This document shows, piece after piece, positions 1 through 8,556 of a stretch of DNA of 64,000 nt. A program made the translations under genes and the position numbers. Below the pieces are notes generated by a model that saw nothing but the letters and a program-made list of their open reading frames with translations, did not search any database and was not told the origin of the DNA. The stretch covers positions 806,001 through 870,000 of the forward strand of contig NZ_CP159826.1 in NCBI RefSeq assembly GCF_047729875.1, given 5' to 3'. The number at the start of each line of letters is the position of its first letter. Positions within the stretch are counted from its first letter, which is position 1. The stretch is from Marimicrobium sp913061115. Lineage in GTDB: Bacteria > Pseudomonadota > Gammaproteobacteria > Pseudomonadales > Halieaceae.

Positions 1-66
1 CCAAGGGGCGAGTGTCTGTCGATCCTCTCTAGTAGGTGTAGTGCATCGGCGCCCTATTAATCTAAG

Positions 67-357
67 CTAGTGTGCTGCGCCCGCCTTTAAAATCTCAGCG
101 TACTGAGCCCCGTGGCGATGGGTCGATATGATGTCCAGCACAGTGCGCCCATCCTTGCTGGTCGTATTCAGGTCCCGACCATCGTTACAGAAAAAAGACA
201 CAAACAGTTCGAAATCTGAAGCGCGCATGCTCTGGTAAGCTTTGAGTAGCATATGGAAGTCTTCGTCGGAGCCATCATGTGGCTTCACGTTCAGGAAGCT
301 TTTTACGTGTTCTTCGGTCCAGACCTCGTCCACAACCTTTTCTTTGTCTTTTCGCAT
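67..357 (-). CDS. small conserved hypothetical protein downstream of gatB
   Basis: A 96-residue acidic, soluble protein with no signal peptide or membrane segment. Its ATG is preceded by AAGGAAA, and it starts 14 bases after the gatB stop, so it is probably the last gene of the gatCAB operon. The middle holds a charged helical stretch and a DGRTVLDIIS segment. From memory it resembles a small gammaproteobacterial family of unknown function labelled after P. aeruginosa PA4642; I could not check this. No catalytic motif is visible. It is clearly a real gene from its position, its ribosome binding site and its codon pattern, but the function is unknown. Confidence 0.75.
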   Translation of the reverse strand: MRKDKEKVVDEVWTEEHVKSFLNVKPHDGSDEDFHMLLKAYQSMRASDFELFVSFFCNDGRDLNTTSKDGRTVLDIISTHRHGAQYAEILKAGAAH

Positions 358-371
358 TGTTCTTGTTTCCT

Positions 372-1814
372 TTATATCAGCTTTTTAGCCAGTAACGCAT
401 TCACCATTTGAGGGTTTGCCTGACCTTTGGACAGCTTCATCACTTGGCCAATAAAAAACCCTACCAGTTTTTTTCGCTTGGCTTCGTCTGCATCGAGGTA
501 CTGCTGCACCTGCGCCGCGTTGGCGCTGAGGACGTCATTCACAATCGCGTCAATGGCACCCGTATCGCTGACCTGCAATAAGCCGCGTGCCTCGATTATC
601 TCGTCAGCGTCGCCTTCGCCTTTCCACATCGACTCAAAGACTTGTTTGGCCATCTTTCCAGAAATAGTATTATCGAGAATTCGACTGATAAGTTGTCCCA
701 GCGCAGTGGCAGACACTGGGCACTTTTCAATGGCGTCTCCAGCGCGATTCAACTGGCCCAATAACTCCACCTGAACCCAGTTTGCTGCGATTTTAGCATC
801 GCCACATTCTCCAGCAACGGCCTCGAAGTAATCTGCCAGAGGTCGGCTGTCGGACAGCACATTAGCGTCGTAGGTGCCCAGTCCGTATTGTGCAGTAAAA
901 CGCGACCGTTTGTCGGCGGGTAACTCCGGCAGGGATTCGCGAATTGACTCGATATAAATGTCGTCTATGACAACTGGCAGCAGGTCTGGCTCTGGAAAAT
1001 AGCGATAGTCATTGGCCACTTCTTTGCTGCGCATCGAACGTGTTTCGTCCCGGTCCGCATCGTAAAGGCGCGTTTCCTGTGTAATTTTGCCGCCCTCTTC
1101 TAGAATATCCGCCTGCCGTTGAAACTCGTGATGAATGGCTTTTTCTACAAAGCGAAAGGAATTGACGTTCTTGATTTCTGCGCGCGTGCCCAAGGTCGTA
1201 GAGCCGATCGGACGCAGTGAAATATTGACATCACAGCGCATGGAACCTTCGGCCATGTTGCCGTCAGAAATACCGAGATAGGTCACGAGACTATGCAGCG
1301 CCTTGAGGTAGGCTACGGCTTCGGCTGCATTTCGAATGTCCGGTTCCGATACGATCTCCAGCAGCGGTGTGCCGGCTCGATTGAGGTCGATGCCGGTATG
1401 GTTGTTGAAGTCTTCATGCAATGATTTTCCTGCATCCTCTTCGAGGTGAGCCCGGGTAATGCCAATGGTACGGGAGCTGCCGTCTTCCATTAGTATCTCG
1501 AAACTGCCCTTGCCGACGATAGGCGCTTCAAATTGGCTGATCTGGTAGCCTTTGGGCAGGTCTGGATAGAAGTAGTTTTTTCGATCGAAGACAGAGCGTT
1601 TGCTTATCTGAGCGCCGATGCCAAGACCAAATTTGACGGCGTAGTGCACAGCCTGTTCGTTCAGTACCGGCAACATGCCGGGCATCGCGAGATCAACGGC
1701 ACTGGCCTGGGTGTTGGGTTCGGCGCCGAAGGTGGTGGGAGAGCCGGAAAATATTTTCGATTCGGTGGCCAGTTGCAGGTGTACTTCGAGACCGATAACG
1801 GTTTCCCATTGCAT
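372..1814 (-). CDS. gatB: aspartyl/glutamyl-tRNA amidotransferase subunit B
   Basis: GatB is the tRNA-binding and kinase subunit of GatCAB, which amidates misacylated Asp-tRNA(Asn) or Glu-tRNA(Gln) using ammonia released by GatA. The 480-residue product has the family's usual length, opens with MQWETVIGLEVHLQL, and carries the LEEDAGK and GTPLLEIVSEPD motifs of the catalytic cradle plus a C-terminal YqeY-like tail. I place the start at the ATG that overlaps the gatA stop by one base (TGATG). A TTG one codon upstream is the only alternative. The overlap implies translational coupling with gatA. Confidence 0.97.
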   Translation of the reverse strand: MQWETVIGLEVHLQLATESKIFSGSPTTFGAEPNTQASAVDLAMPGMLPVLNEQAVHYAVKFGLGIGAQISKRSVFDRKNYFYPDLPKGYQISQFEAPIVGKGSFEILMEDGSSRTIGITRAHLEEDAGKSLHEDFNNHTGIDLNRAGTPLLEIVSEPDIRNAAEAVAYLKALHSLVTYLGISDGNMAEGSMRCDVNISLRPIGSTTLGTRAEIKNVNSFRFVEKAIHHEFQRQADILEEGGKITQETRLYDADRDETRSMRSKEVANDYRYFPEPDLLPVVIDDIYIESIRESLPELPADKRSRFTAQYGLGTYDANVLSDSRPLADYFEAVAGECGDAKIAANWVQVELLGQLNRAGDAIEKCPVSATALGQLISRILDNTISGKMAKQVFESMWKGEGDADEIIEARGLLQVSDTGAIDAIVNDVLSANAAQVQQYLDADEAKRKKLVGFFIGQVMKLSKGQANPQMVNALLAKKLI

Positions 1815-3280
1815 CAAAGTGTTCCCCCTTTTGCTGAGTCCGGGGTGCGCAAATGCCAGTCAGTCGCCTGCTGAAAACGATGGGCAACGTTGAGCAACCG
1901 TGCTTCGCTGAAGTGTCGGCCAATCAACTGCAGCCCCACCGGCTTTCCCTCAACAAAACCTGCAGGGAGCGACATGCCCGGCAGGCCTGCCAGATTGACC
2001 GCAAGGGTATACACATCCTCTAGATACATGGAGATAGGGTCGTTCGACTTGGCACCCAAAGCAAAGGCTGGGCCCGGGGTAGTCGGGCCGGCGATGACAT
2101 CTACTTGTTCAAAACAATGCATGAAGTCCTGCGTGATTAGGCGCCGAATCTGTTGGGCTTTCTTGTAATAGGCGTCGTAGTAGCCGGCAGATAATGCATA
2201 AGTACCCACCAGAATGCGCCGTTTGACTTCTTCACCAAAACCTTCTTGGCGAGTTCGGCTGTAGAGGTCGTGAAGATCCACAGGATTTTCACAGCGATAG
2301 CCATAGCGCACGCCGTCAAAGCGGGCCAAGTTGGTTGACGCCTCAGCCGGGGCAATGATGTAGTAAGTCGGAATGGTTAGTGCGCTATGGGGAAGTGACA
2401 TCTCTACCAGCGTTGCACCCTGTGCTTCGAGTTCTTTTAGAGCATTGTTGATGCACCCGCCCGTGGCGGCATCCAGTCCTTCGCCGAAGTACTCCGTGGG
2501 CAGTCCTATACGCAGGCCCTCTAGGCTGTCGCCAAGTGTTGCGCAGTAGTCTTCTGTGGCTGTAGTGGATGAGGTGGAGTCCAGCGGGTCGTGTCCGGCC
2601 ATAGTGTTCAATAGGAAGGCGCAGTCCTCGGCGCTGTGCGCCATGGGACCCGCCTGATCTAGGCTGGAGGCAAAGGCCACAATCCCCAGGCGAGAAACAC
2701 GCCCATAAGTGGGCTTGAGGCCAGTGATACCGCAGAAGGCAGCGGGTTGTCGGATCGAGCCTCCGGTGTCAGTCCCGGTGGCAGCAGGGGCCAATAGGCC
2801 GGCCACCGCAGCGGCGGAACCCCCAGATGAACCACCTGGCACCAAATCTGTGTTCCATGGATTACGTGCCGGGCCATAGAAGCTGCTCTCGTTGGAGGAG
2901 CCCATGGCAAACTCATCCATATTGGTCTTGCCTAGTAATACTGCCCCTGCCGATTTAAACCGCTGTATGACGGTGGCATCGTAAGGTGGGACGAAGTTGT
3001 CCAGCATGCGTGAACCGCAACTGGTGCGCACGCCGTCTGTGCAAAAAATATCTTTGTGCGCGATTGGAATGCCGGTTAGTGCATTGGCAGTTCCGCTAGC
3101 CAGCCGTTCGTCAGCTCCTCCGGCAGCAGCGAGCGCTGCAGCTTCATCGACAGTGATAAAGCTGTTGTACTGGCTATCCAGCGCGTCGATACGGTCCAGA
3201 TACGCACGGGTGACCTCTACGCTGGAAAACTGACGTTCGCGCAGCCCTTTAACGAGTTGGGCAACAGATTTAGTGTGCAT
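1814..3280 (-). CDS. gatA: aspartyl/glutamyl-tRNA amidotransferase subunit A
   Basis: GatA is the amidase-signature subunit that hydrolyses glutamine or asparagine and channels ammonia to GatB. The 488-residue protein keeps the Ser-cisSer-Lys machinery: Lys76 in AHKDIF, Ser151 in PGGSSGGSAAAV and Ser175 in DTGGSIRQPA. It is the middle gene of gatC-gatA-gatB: gatC ends about 30 bases upstream and gatB overlaps its stop codon. In gammaproteobacteria that also encode GlnRS the complex mainly makes Asn-tRNA; which substrate is used here cannot be told from this window. Confidence 0.97.
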   Translation of the reverse strand: MHTKSVAQLVKGLRERQFSSVEVTRAYLDRIDALDSQYNSFITVDEAAALAAAGGADERLASGTANALTGIPIAHKDIFCTDGVRTSCGSRMLDNFVPPYDATVIQRFKSAGAVLLGKTNMDEFAMGSSNESSFYGPARNPWNTDLVPGGSSGGSAAAVAGLLAPAATGTDTGGSIRQPAAFCGITGLKPTYGRVSRLGIVAFASSLDQAGPMAHSAEDCAFLLNTMAGHDPLDSTSSTTATEDYCATLGDSLEGLRIGLPTEYFGEGLDAATGGCINNALKELEAQGATLVEMSLPHSALTIPTYYIIAPAEASTNLARFDGVRYGYRCENPVDLHDLYSRTRQEGFGEEVKRRILVGTYALSAGYYDAYYKKAQQIRRLITQDFMHCFEQVDVIAGPTTPGPAFALGAKSNDPISMYLEDVYTLAVNLAGLPGMSLPAGFVEGKPVGLQLIGRHFSEARLLNVAHRFQQATDWHLRTPDSAKGGTL

Positions 3281-3309
3281 TACAACAATCCTGATGCGGC
3301 ATAAGCCGC

Positions 3310-3597
3310 TTATTCGATAACTTTGGGAACCAGGTAGAGACCATTTTCTACGGCTGGGGCAATGGCCTGGAAGGCATCGCGGCGGTTACTCTGAGTCACT
3401 TCATCCGGGCGCAAGCGTTGGGTGGCGTCCAGGGGGTTGGCCATAGGCTCCACATCATGGGTATCCACTGCCTGTAATTGATCCACCATTTGCAGGATTT
3501 CCGTAATGCGCTGGGTCACCTGACCAATTTCTTCGTCAGATATGCGAATACGGGAAAGCTCCGCAATCTTTTCAATTTCGCCTTGCTCAATTGCCAT
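3310..3597 (-). CDS. gatC: aspartyl/glutamyl-tRNA amidotransferase subunit C
   Basis: GatC is the small belt-like subunit that stabilises the GatA/GatB interface. From the ATG at 3597 it is 95 residues (MAIEQGEIEKIAELSRI), the usual family length, and ends in the conserved VPKVIE. A longer reading from 3627 adds ten residues that do not look conserved and run through a hairpin, so I reject it. It is the first gene of the operon and is divergent from mreB, so the roughly 220-base interval between them must hold promoters for both directions. Confidence 0.94.
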   Translation of the reverse strand: MAIEQGEIEKIAELSRIRISDEEIGQVTQRITEILQMVDQLQAVDTHDVEPMANPLDATQRLRPDEVTQSNRRDAFQAIAPAVENGLYLVPKVIE

Positions 3598-3611
3598 TAT
3601 CGTAAAACCAT

Positions 3612-3632
3612 AAAAAACCGCCTTCAAAGGCG
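3612..3632 (-). terminator. weak hairpin plus T-run in the gatC leader
   Basis: On the minus strand a five-base-pair stem (CGCCT/AGGCG, four-base loop, 3619-3632) is followed by six T residues just upstream of the gatC start. It looks like a small intrinsic terminator or attenuator in the gatCAB leader. The stem is short, no leader peptide or antiterminator is obvious, and it could be chance. Confidence 0.3.
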
Positions 3633-3821
3633 CAGGGAGCGTAAACTTATCACATTTGCGTCTTGCCCAAAATCCCTGTGATTGGTAGAGTTACACAAAT
3701 TAGTCAACTCCCCCAAAAATCGGCTCTGCAGTGTGTTTTTAGCCGTGTTCGACGGTAACTAAAGATACAAAAAGAACGCCGGCGCGGAGTTCCCCGTTGT
3801 ATTCACAGGGTGCAAGAATTC

Positions 3822-4859
3822 ATGTTTAAAAAGCTACGTGGAGTGTTCTCTAACGATCTCTCTATAGATTTAGGCACCGCCAACACACTGATCTACGTTC
3901 GAGATAAAGGGATTGTGCTGAACGAGCCCTCCGTGGTGGCCATTCGAATTCACAATGGCCAGAAAACTATCGAGGCGGTCGGTACTGAGGCCAAGCGAAT
4001 GCTGGGTCGAACACCAGGCAATATTACCGCTATTCGCCCTCTGAAAGATGGTGTGATAGCCGACTTTTTGGTGACAGAGAAGATGCTGCAGCACTTCATT
4101 GCCAAAGTCCATGAGAGTAAGTTTATTCGGCCAAGCCCGCGCGTGTTGATCTGCGTACCTTGTATGTCGACACAGGTTGAGCGCCGGGCAATTCGTGAGT
4201 CGGCGCTTAGCGCTGGTGCCCGCGATGTACGACTTATTGAGGAGCCAATGGCGGCAGCTATCGGTGCCGGGCTGAGCGTGGATGAGGCCACGGGTTGTAT
4301 GGTGGTTGATGTCGGTGGCGGGACTACAGAGGTTGCTATCATCTCTCTCAATGGTGTGGTCTACCGTGATTCTGTGCGTGTGGGCGGAGACCGTTTTGAT
4401 GAGGCTATCGTATCGCATGTGCGGCGCCGCTACGGCAGCCTTATCGGTGATGCGACTGCCGAGCGGATCAAGTTGGAAGTGGGTTGTGCTTTTCCGGGTA
4501 GTGAAATGCGCGAGATTGATGTGCGCGGTCGTAATCTAGCCGAAGGTGTGCCGCGCAGCTTTACACTAAATAGTGACGAGATACTGGAGTCCCTGAAGGA
4601 CCCCCTGGAATCTATTGTGCAGGCAGTGAAATCCGCTCTTGAACAGTCGCCGCCTGAGTTGGCAGCTGATATTGCCGAGAGCGGCATTGTGTTGACTGGC
4701 GGAGGAGCTTTATTGCGTGATCTGGATCGACTCATCTCCGAAGAGACAGGCTTGCCAGTGATCGTTGCCGATGATCCTCTGACGTGCGTTGCTCGTGGCG
4801 GTGGCATTGCGATGGAAAGAATGGATCGGCGTACGATAGATTTACTGTCTACTGAGTAG
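3822..4859 (+). CDS. mreB: rod-shape actin homologue MreB
   Basis: MreB polymerises into membrane-associated filaments that guide the elongasome. The 345-residue protein opens with the membrane-binding MFKKLRGVF, followed by the phosphate-1 loop SIDLGTANTLIYV, the phosphate-2 DVGGGTTEVA and the adenosine-motif GGGALLRDLD, all typical. An in-frame GTG at 3810 would add four residues; the ATG at 3822 matches the family N-terminus and is preferred. It is the first gene of mreBCD-maf-rng and is divergent from gatC. Confidence 0.97.
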   Translation: MFKKLRGVFSNDLSIDLGTANTLIYVRDKGIVLNEPSVVAIRIHNGQKTIEAVGTEAKRMLGRTPGNITAIRPLKDGVIADFLVTEKMLQHFIAKVHESKFIRPSPRVLICVPCMSTQVERRAIRESALSAGARDVRLIEEPMAAAIGAGLSVDEATGCMVVDVGGGTTEVAIISLNGVVYRDSVRVGGDRFDEAIVSHVRRRYGSLIGDATAERIKLEVGCAFPGSEMREIDVRGRNLAEGVPRSFTLNSDEILESLKDPLESIVQAVKSALEQSPPELAADIAESGIVLTGGGALLRDLDRLISEETGLPVIVADDPLTCVARGGGIAMERMDRRTIDLLSTE

Positions 4860-4949
4860 CGAGATCTGATGGAGCGCCAGTTCTATACTGCGCTAGATAG
4901 GGTGTGCTTTACCGCGACGCATGCCGATCACGGCAATTGAGGAGCCGAC

Positions 4950-5786
4950 ATCAAGCCATTATTTGTTAAGAAATCTTCCCTGACGCTGCGGGTGTTAGGT
5001 CCCACCCTCGTGGTCCTAGGTTTGCTGACGGCAGGCCTGTATTTTAATAAACTCCATTCCACTCGAGCAGTGCTCGACTCTCTAGCGACGCCTATTTTTT
5101 GGGTTGCAAACCTGCCGACGCGTGTTGGTGAATGGACAACGACTCATGTCCGGTCCCGCAGTGACTTGCTGGAGGACAACGAGCGTTTGCGACGGGAAAA
5201 TCTGGTATTGCAGGGACGGTCGCAGAAGATGGCCTCGCTGCAAGCAGAAAATGTGCGATTGCGAGCTTTGCTGAATTCTAGCGCCTTGGTGCGTGACGAT
5301 GTATTGGTGGCTGAACTGATTGGCGTCTCGCCGGACCCAGAGCGGCTCCAGCTGGTGCTGAACAAGGGCGAGGGCGACGGCGTGTTTTTGGGACAACCCC
5401 TGATCGATGCCGATGGATTGATGGGGCAGGTTGTAGAAGTCAGTAGCGGCACATCGCGAGCGCTATTGATAACCGATATAACGCATGCAGTCCCAGTGCA
5501 GGTTAATCGCAATGGAGTAAGGGCAATTGCCGAGGGTACCGGCGCTTTAGAATCACTGGAAATTCGACATATTTCTGCGACTACCGATATTCGCAAGGAC
5601 GACCTATTAGTAACGTCCGGTCTCGGGGGGCGATTTCCGGAAGGGTATCCGGTGGCTGTAGTGACGCATGTCGAGCGGGACCCCGGTGAAGTTTTTGTGC
5701 GAGTACTGGCTGCCCCTACTGCGGCGTTAGACCGCACGCGGCATGTGTTGCTGGTGTTTACTGCGCAACAAAGCCAGGAGGATTGA
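4950..5786 (+). CDS. mreC: rod-shape protein MreC, apparent ATC start codon
   Basis: MreC is the bitopic periplasmic scaffold linking MreB to the elongation synthases. It has an N-terminal membrane helix (about residues 14-32), a coiled coil rich in leucine and glutamate (about 65-95) and the beta-barrel MreC domain. In this frame the family-typical N-terminus (K-P-L-F at codons 2-5) begins directly after the codon ATC at 4950, which lies five bases after a strong GAGGAG. No ATG, GTG or TTG occurs between the upstream stop at 4938 and a GTG at 4992, which has no Shine-Dalgarno and would remove 14 residues. I therefore annotate from ATC (278 residues). The fallback is GTG 4992 (264 residues), and a sequencing error is also possible. 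Confidence 0.88.
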   Translation: MKPLFVKKSSLTLRVLGPTLVVLGLLTAGLYFNKLHSTRAVLDSLATPIFWVANLPTRVGEWTTTHVRSRSDLLEDNERLRRENLVLQGRSQKMASLQAENVRLRALLNSSALVRDDVLVAELIGVSPDPERLQLVLNKGEGDGVFLGQPLIDADGLMGQVVEVSSGTSRALLITDITHAVPVQVNRNGVRAIAEGTGALESLEIRHISATTDIRKDDLLVTSGLGGRFPEGYPVAVVTHVERDPGEVFVRVLAAPTAALDRTRHVLLVFTAQQSQED

Positions 5787-5789
5787 CCT

Positions 5790-6278
5790 GTGGCTGATAG
5801 GGAAGGGCATGGCTATGCGGTCATTTTCCTGACCTTTGTGGTTGCCTATATTTTAGCCGTGGTGCCGCTTCCTCTTTGGTTGCAGTGGGGGCGGCCGGAG
5901 TGGTTGGCGTTGACGCTAATTTACTGGTGTATCGCCCTCCCGGAGCGGGTCGGGATTGCTACCGGGCTGGTGGTGGGTGTAGGGCTTGATGTCTTGGAGG
6001 GCGCTGCCCTCGGGCAGAATGCCTTTGCCCTGATGGTAGTGGCGCTGTTAGCACTCATCCTTTACCAGCGACTGCGCGTGTCCAGGTTGTGGCAGCAGGC
6101 GGCCGTCGTCTTTATTCTGGTTGGTATCAACCAGCTGATTTGCCAGTGGGTACAAAACCTTGAAGGGGTGAGTGTTCTGCCGGTGTTATTTTTGCTGCCG
6201 GCGCTCTCCAGTGCTCTATTGTGGCCGGTGGTCCTGCACAGTTTGCGTGGCGTGCGGCGCTATTACCGAGTCACCTGA
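5790..6278 (+). CDS. mreD: rod-shape integral membrane protein MreD
   Basis: MreD is the polytopic partner of MreC in the elongasome. The 162-residue product is almost entirely hydrophobic, with about five membrane segments, and has the usual length. It starts at GTG, three bases after the mreC stop, with AGGAGG in front. The next gene starts two bases after its stop, so the two are probably translationally coupled. Confidence 0.93.
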   Translation: MADREGHGYAVIFLTFVVAYILAVVPLPLWLQWGRPEWLALTLIYWCIALPERVGIATGLVVGVGLDVLEGAALGQNAFALMVVALLALILYQRLRVSRLWQQAAVVFILVGINQLICQWVQNLEGVSVLPVLFLLPALSSALLWPVVLHSLRGVRRYYRVT

Positions 6279-6279
6279 T

Positions 6280-6882
6280 ATGAGCCAGGCCTGTTTGATC
6301 TTGGCGTCGGCCTCACCGCGCCGTAAAGCGTTATTGGATCAGTTGGGGGTGAGTTGTACCTGTGCGCCTGCTGATATTGACGAATCGCACTGGATTGATG
6401 AGAGACCCTCGGACTACGTACAACGTATGGCACAAGAAAAGGCGCAAGCTATTGCTTTGCTCTACCCTCCTGTGGGCTGCGCAGTACTGGCGGCTGATAC
6501 CATAGTGGTCATTGCTGGCACAATACTGGGCAAGCCCATAGACCATGCCGATGCTCTCCTCATGCTCACGAGTTTAAGTGGTCGAAGACATTCGGTTTTG
6601 ACAGCAGTGTGTCTTCTGACTGTCGAGGGCATAGTATGCGAGTTAGTAGAAACCCAAGTGGAGTTTCTGCCTTTGAGTCATGAGGTATGCGAAGCCTATC
6701 TGGCCACGGATGAACCTTGGGACAAGGCAGGGGCATATGGTATTCAAGGGTTGGCGGGTGCCTTCGTGCGCTCTATTGAGGGCAGTTATACTAATGTGGT
6801 GGGTCTGCCTCTGTGTGAAACCTGGCAGCTATTGAGCGCAAATGGAATATCAACCGCGCTGAATGCCGCGCCGTTAGACTGA
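6280..6882 (+). CDS. maf: Maf-family nucleotide pyrophosphatase (YhdE-like)
   Basis: Maf proteins hydrolyse non-canonical or pyrimidine nucleoside triphosphates to monophosphates; the YhdE branch acts on dTTP/UTP and is found next to mreD. The 200-residue protein has the LASASPRRKALL substrate loop near the N-terminus, AADTIV with the catalytic aspartate, and the GKP and GAYGIQG motifs. The ATG at 6280 is chosen because it precedes the conserved SASPRR block at the family distance. A longer reading from 6172 would run through mreD. It sits between mreD and rng, as in many gammaproteobacteria. Confidence 0.95.
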   Translation: MSQACLILASASPRRKALLDQLGVSCTCAPADIDESHWIDERPSDYVQRMAQEKAQAIALLYPPVGCAVLAADTIVVIAGTILGKPIDHADALLMLTSLSGRRHSVLTAVCLLTVEGIVCELVETQVEFLPLSHEVCEAYLATDEPWDKAGAYGIQGLAGAFVRSIEGSYTNVVGLPLCETWQLLSANGISTALNAAPLD

Positions 6883-6898
6883 TTCACGAGGTAGGCCC

Positions 6899-8380
6899 GT
6901 GAGTGCAAAAATGCTAGTTAATTTTACCCCGATGGAAACACGGGTGGCCTTGCTGGAAAATGGCGTCACCCAGGATGTTTATATCGAACGTGCGATTAGC
7001 CGCAGTATCGTTGGCAACATTTACGCCGGGAAAGTGGTGAGAATAGTGCCCGGCATGCAGGCAGCCTTTGTGGATATAGGGCTTGAGCGCACCAGCTTCA
7101 TACACGTCTCAGATGTGATTGCCGGCAGCAGCGGTCATGGCCGGCAAGACAAAAGTATTCCCCCGATGAAGATTGCTGACTACCTTCACGACGGTAAGAA
7201 GATCATTGTTCAGGTCACTAGAGATCCTCTGGGCACCAAGGGTGCGCGCGTGACTATGCAGTTGTCAGTAGCAACACGATATCTCGTGTTGCAGCCTCAC
7301 AATAAGCATACAGGTGTCTCGCAACGCATTGATAAGCCTCTGGAGAAGACACGTCTGAAGCAAGTGCTGGCGCAAGCTCGGGCGAGCCAAAGCATGGATG
7401 ACTCCACTGGGTTTGTTTTGCGTACCGCTGCCGAAGGGATAGGGTTCGAGCAGGTGTCGGCTGACATGCGCTTTCTCTATAGTGTGTGGGCAAGTATCTC
7501 TCGCCGTGCCAAGGCTGCTACTACAGCCGAGCTGCTTTATGAAAATTTACCTCTGCATTTGCGCGCAGTGAGGGATCTTGTTCGTCCGTCGGTAGAACAC
7601 ATTCTCATCGATAACAGCGAGTGTTTGGTGGCGCTGCAGGGTTTTTGTGCTGATCATGTGCCGGAAGTGTGCCGTTTGCTAGAGCATTACACGGGCGAGC
7701 AGCCGTTATTCGAACTGCATGGCGTGGAGGATGGAATCCGGGGCGCACTCGATCGCACAGTGGAGCTGCACTGTGGCGGCTATCTGATTTTCGATCAAAC
7801 AGAGGCCATGACAGTTATTGACGTGAACACCGGATCATTTGTTGGCAAGCGGAATCAGGATGACGCTCTGCTAAAGACCAATCTAGAAGCGGCTGAGGTC
7901 TTAGCCCGGCAAGTACGTTTGCGTAACCTGGGCGGCATTATCATCGTTGATTTTATCAACATGGAAAAATCTGACCATCGGCGACAGGTGCATGATGCCC
8001 TCAAGAAATTCATGCAGCAGGATACGGCGCTCAGCGAGATAGCGGCGTTTTCGAAGCTGGGGCTCATTGAAATGTCGCGCAAGCGCACGGGTGACAGCCT
8101 TGAGGGTTTACTGTGTGAAGGTTGTTCCGTTTGTCATGGGCGCGGTGTAATTAAAACGGCGGAGACCGTTTGCTATGAAATTTTTCGAAAGGTTATGAGC
8201 GATGCGCGGACCGGCAAAAATGACAAACTGATATTGCGTGTGGCTGATTCTGTTGCAAATCGATTACTGAACGAAGAAGCCACGCAATTTTTCGATCTAC
8301 AGCAATCTGTTGGCAAGACAATTAGCGTGCAGGTAGAGTCGAGCTACAGTCAGGAACATTTCGATCTCATGCCGTGTTGA
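6899..8380 (+). CDS. rng: ribonuclease G
   Basis: RNase G is the single-strand-specific endoribonuclease that matures the 16S rRNA 5' end and degrades some mRNAs. The 493-residue product has an N-terminal S1 domain (about residues 37-125), the RNase E/G catalytic aspartates in TVIDVNTGSFVG and IIIVDFINM, and a cysteine-containing zinc-link region (CEGCSVCHGRG). It lacks the long disordered C-terminal scaffold of RNase E, which distinguishes it. GTG start 16 bases after maf. The yhdP and tldD genes that usually follow are not here. Confidence 0.95.
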   Translation: MSAKMLVNFTPMETRVALLENGVTQDVYIERAISRSIVGNIYAGKVVRIVPGMQAAFVDIGLERTSFIHVSDVIAGSSGHGRQDKSIPPMKIADYLHDGKKIIVQVTRDPLGTKGARVTMQLSVATRYLVLQPHNKHTGVSQRIDKPLEKTRLKQVLAQARASQSMDDSTGFVLRTAAEGIGFEQVSADMRFLYSVWASISRRAKAATTAELLYENLPLHLRAVRDLVRPSVEHILIDNSECLVALQGFCADHVPEVCRLLEHYTGEQPLFELHGVEDGIRGALDRTVELHCGGYLIFDQTEAMTVIDVNTGSFVGKRNQDDALLKTNLEAAEVLARQVRLRNLGGIIIVDFINMEKSDHRRQVHDALKKFMQQDTALSEIAAFSKLGLIEMSRKRTGDSLEGLLCEGCSVCHGRGVIKTAETVCYEIFRKVMSDARTGKNDKLILRVADSVANRLLNEEATQFFDLQQSVGKTISVQVESSYSQEHFDLMPC

Positions 8381-8556
8381 TCGGCTTTGGATGACAGATG
8401 GCGACACATTCAAGTAGTGTTATTGCCTTTGTAATTGATTATCGCGGGGCTTTTTCAGCACTGGCTGCCGGGATTTTTCCCGTGCCGTTGCGGTGTCTGA
8501 AGGCGCGATGAAATTCGTTGAGACGGCGCGGAGCCCGACGATATAAACCCTTCCGT

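Noticed and set aside
5144..5737. 197-codon open frame antisense to mreC
   Set aside because: Low-complexity serine/arginine-rich translation of the reverse strand of a clear MreC gene.
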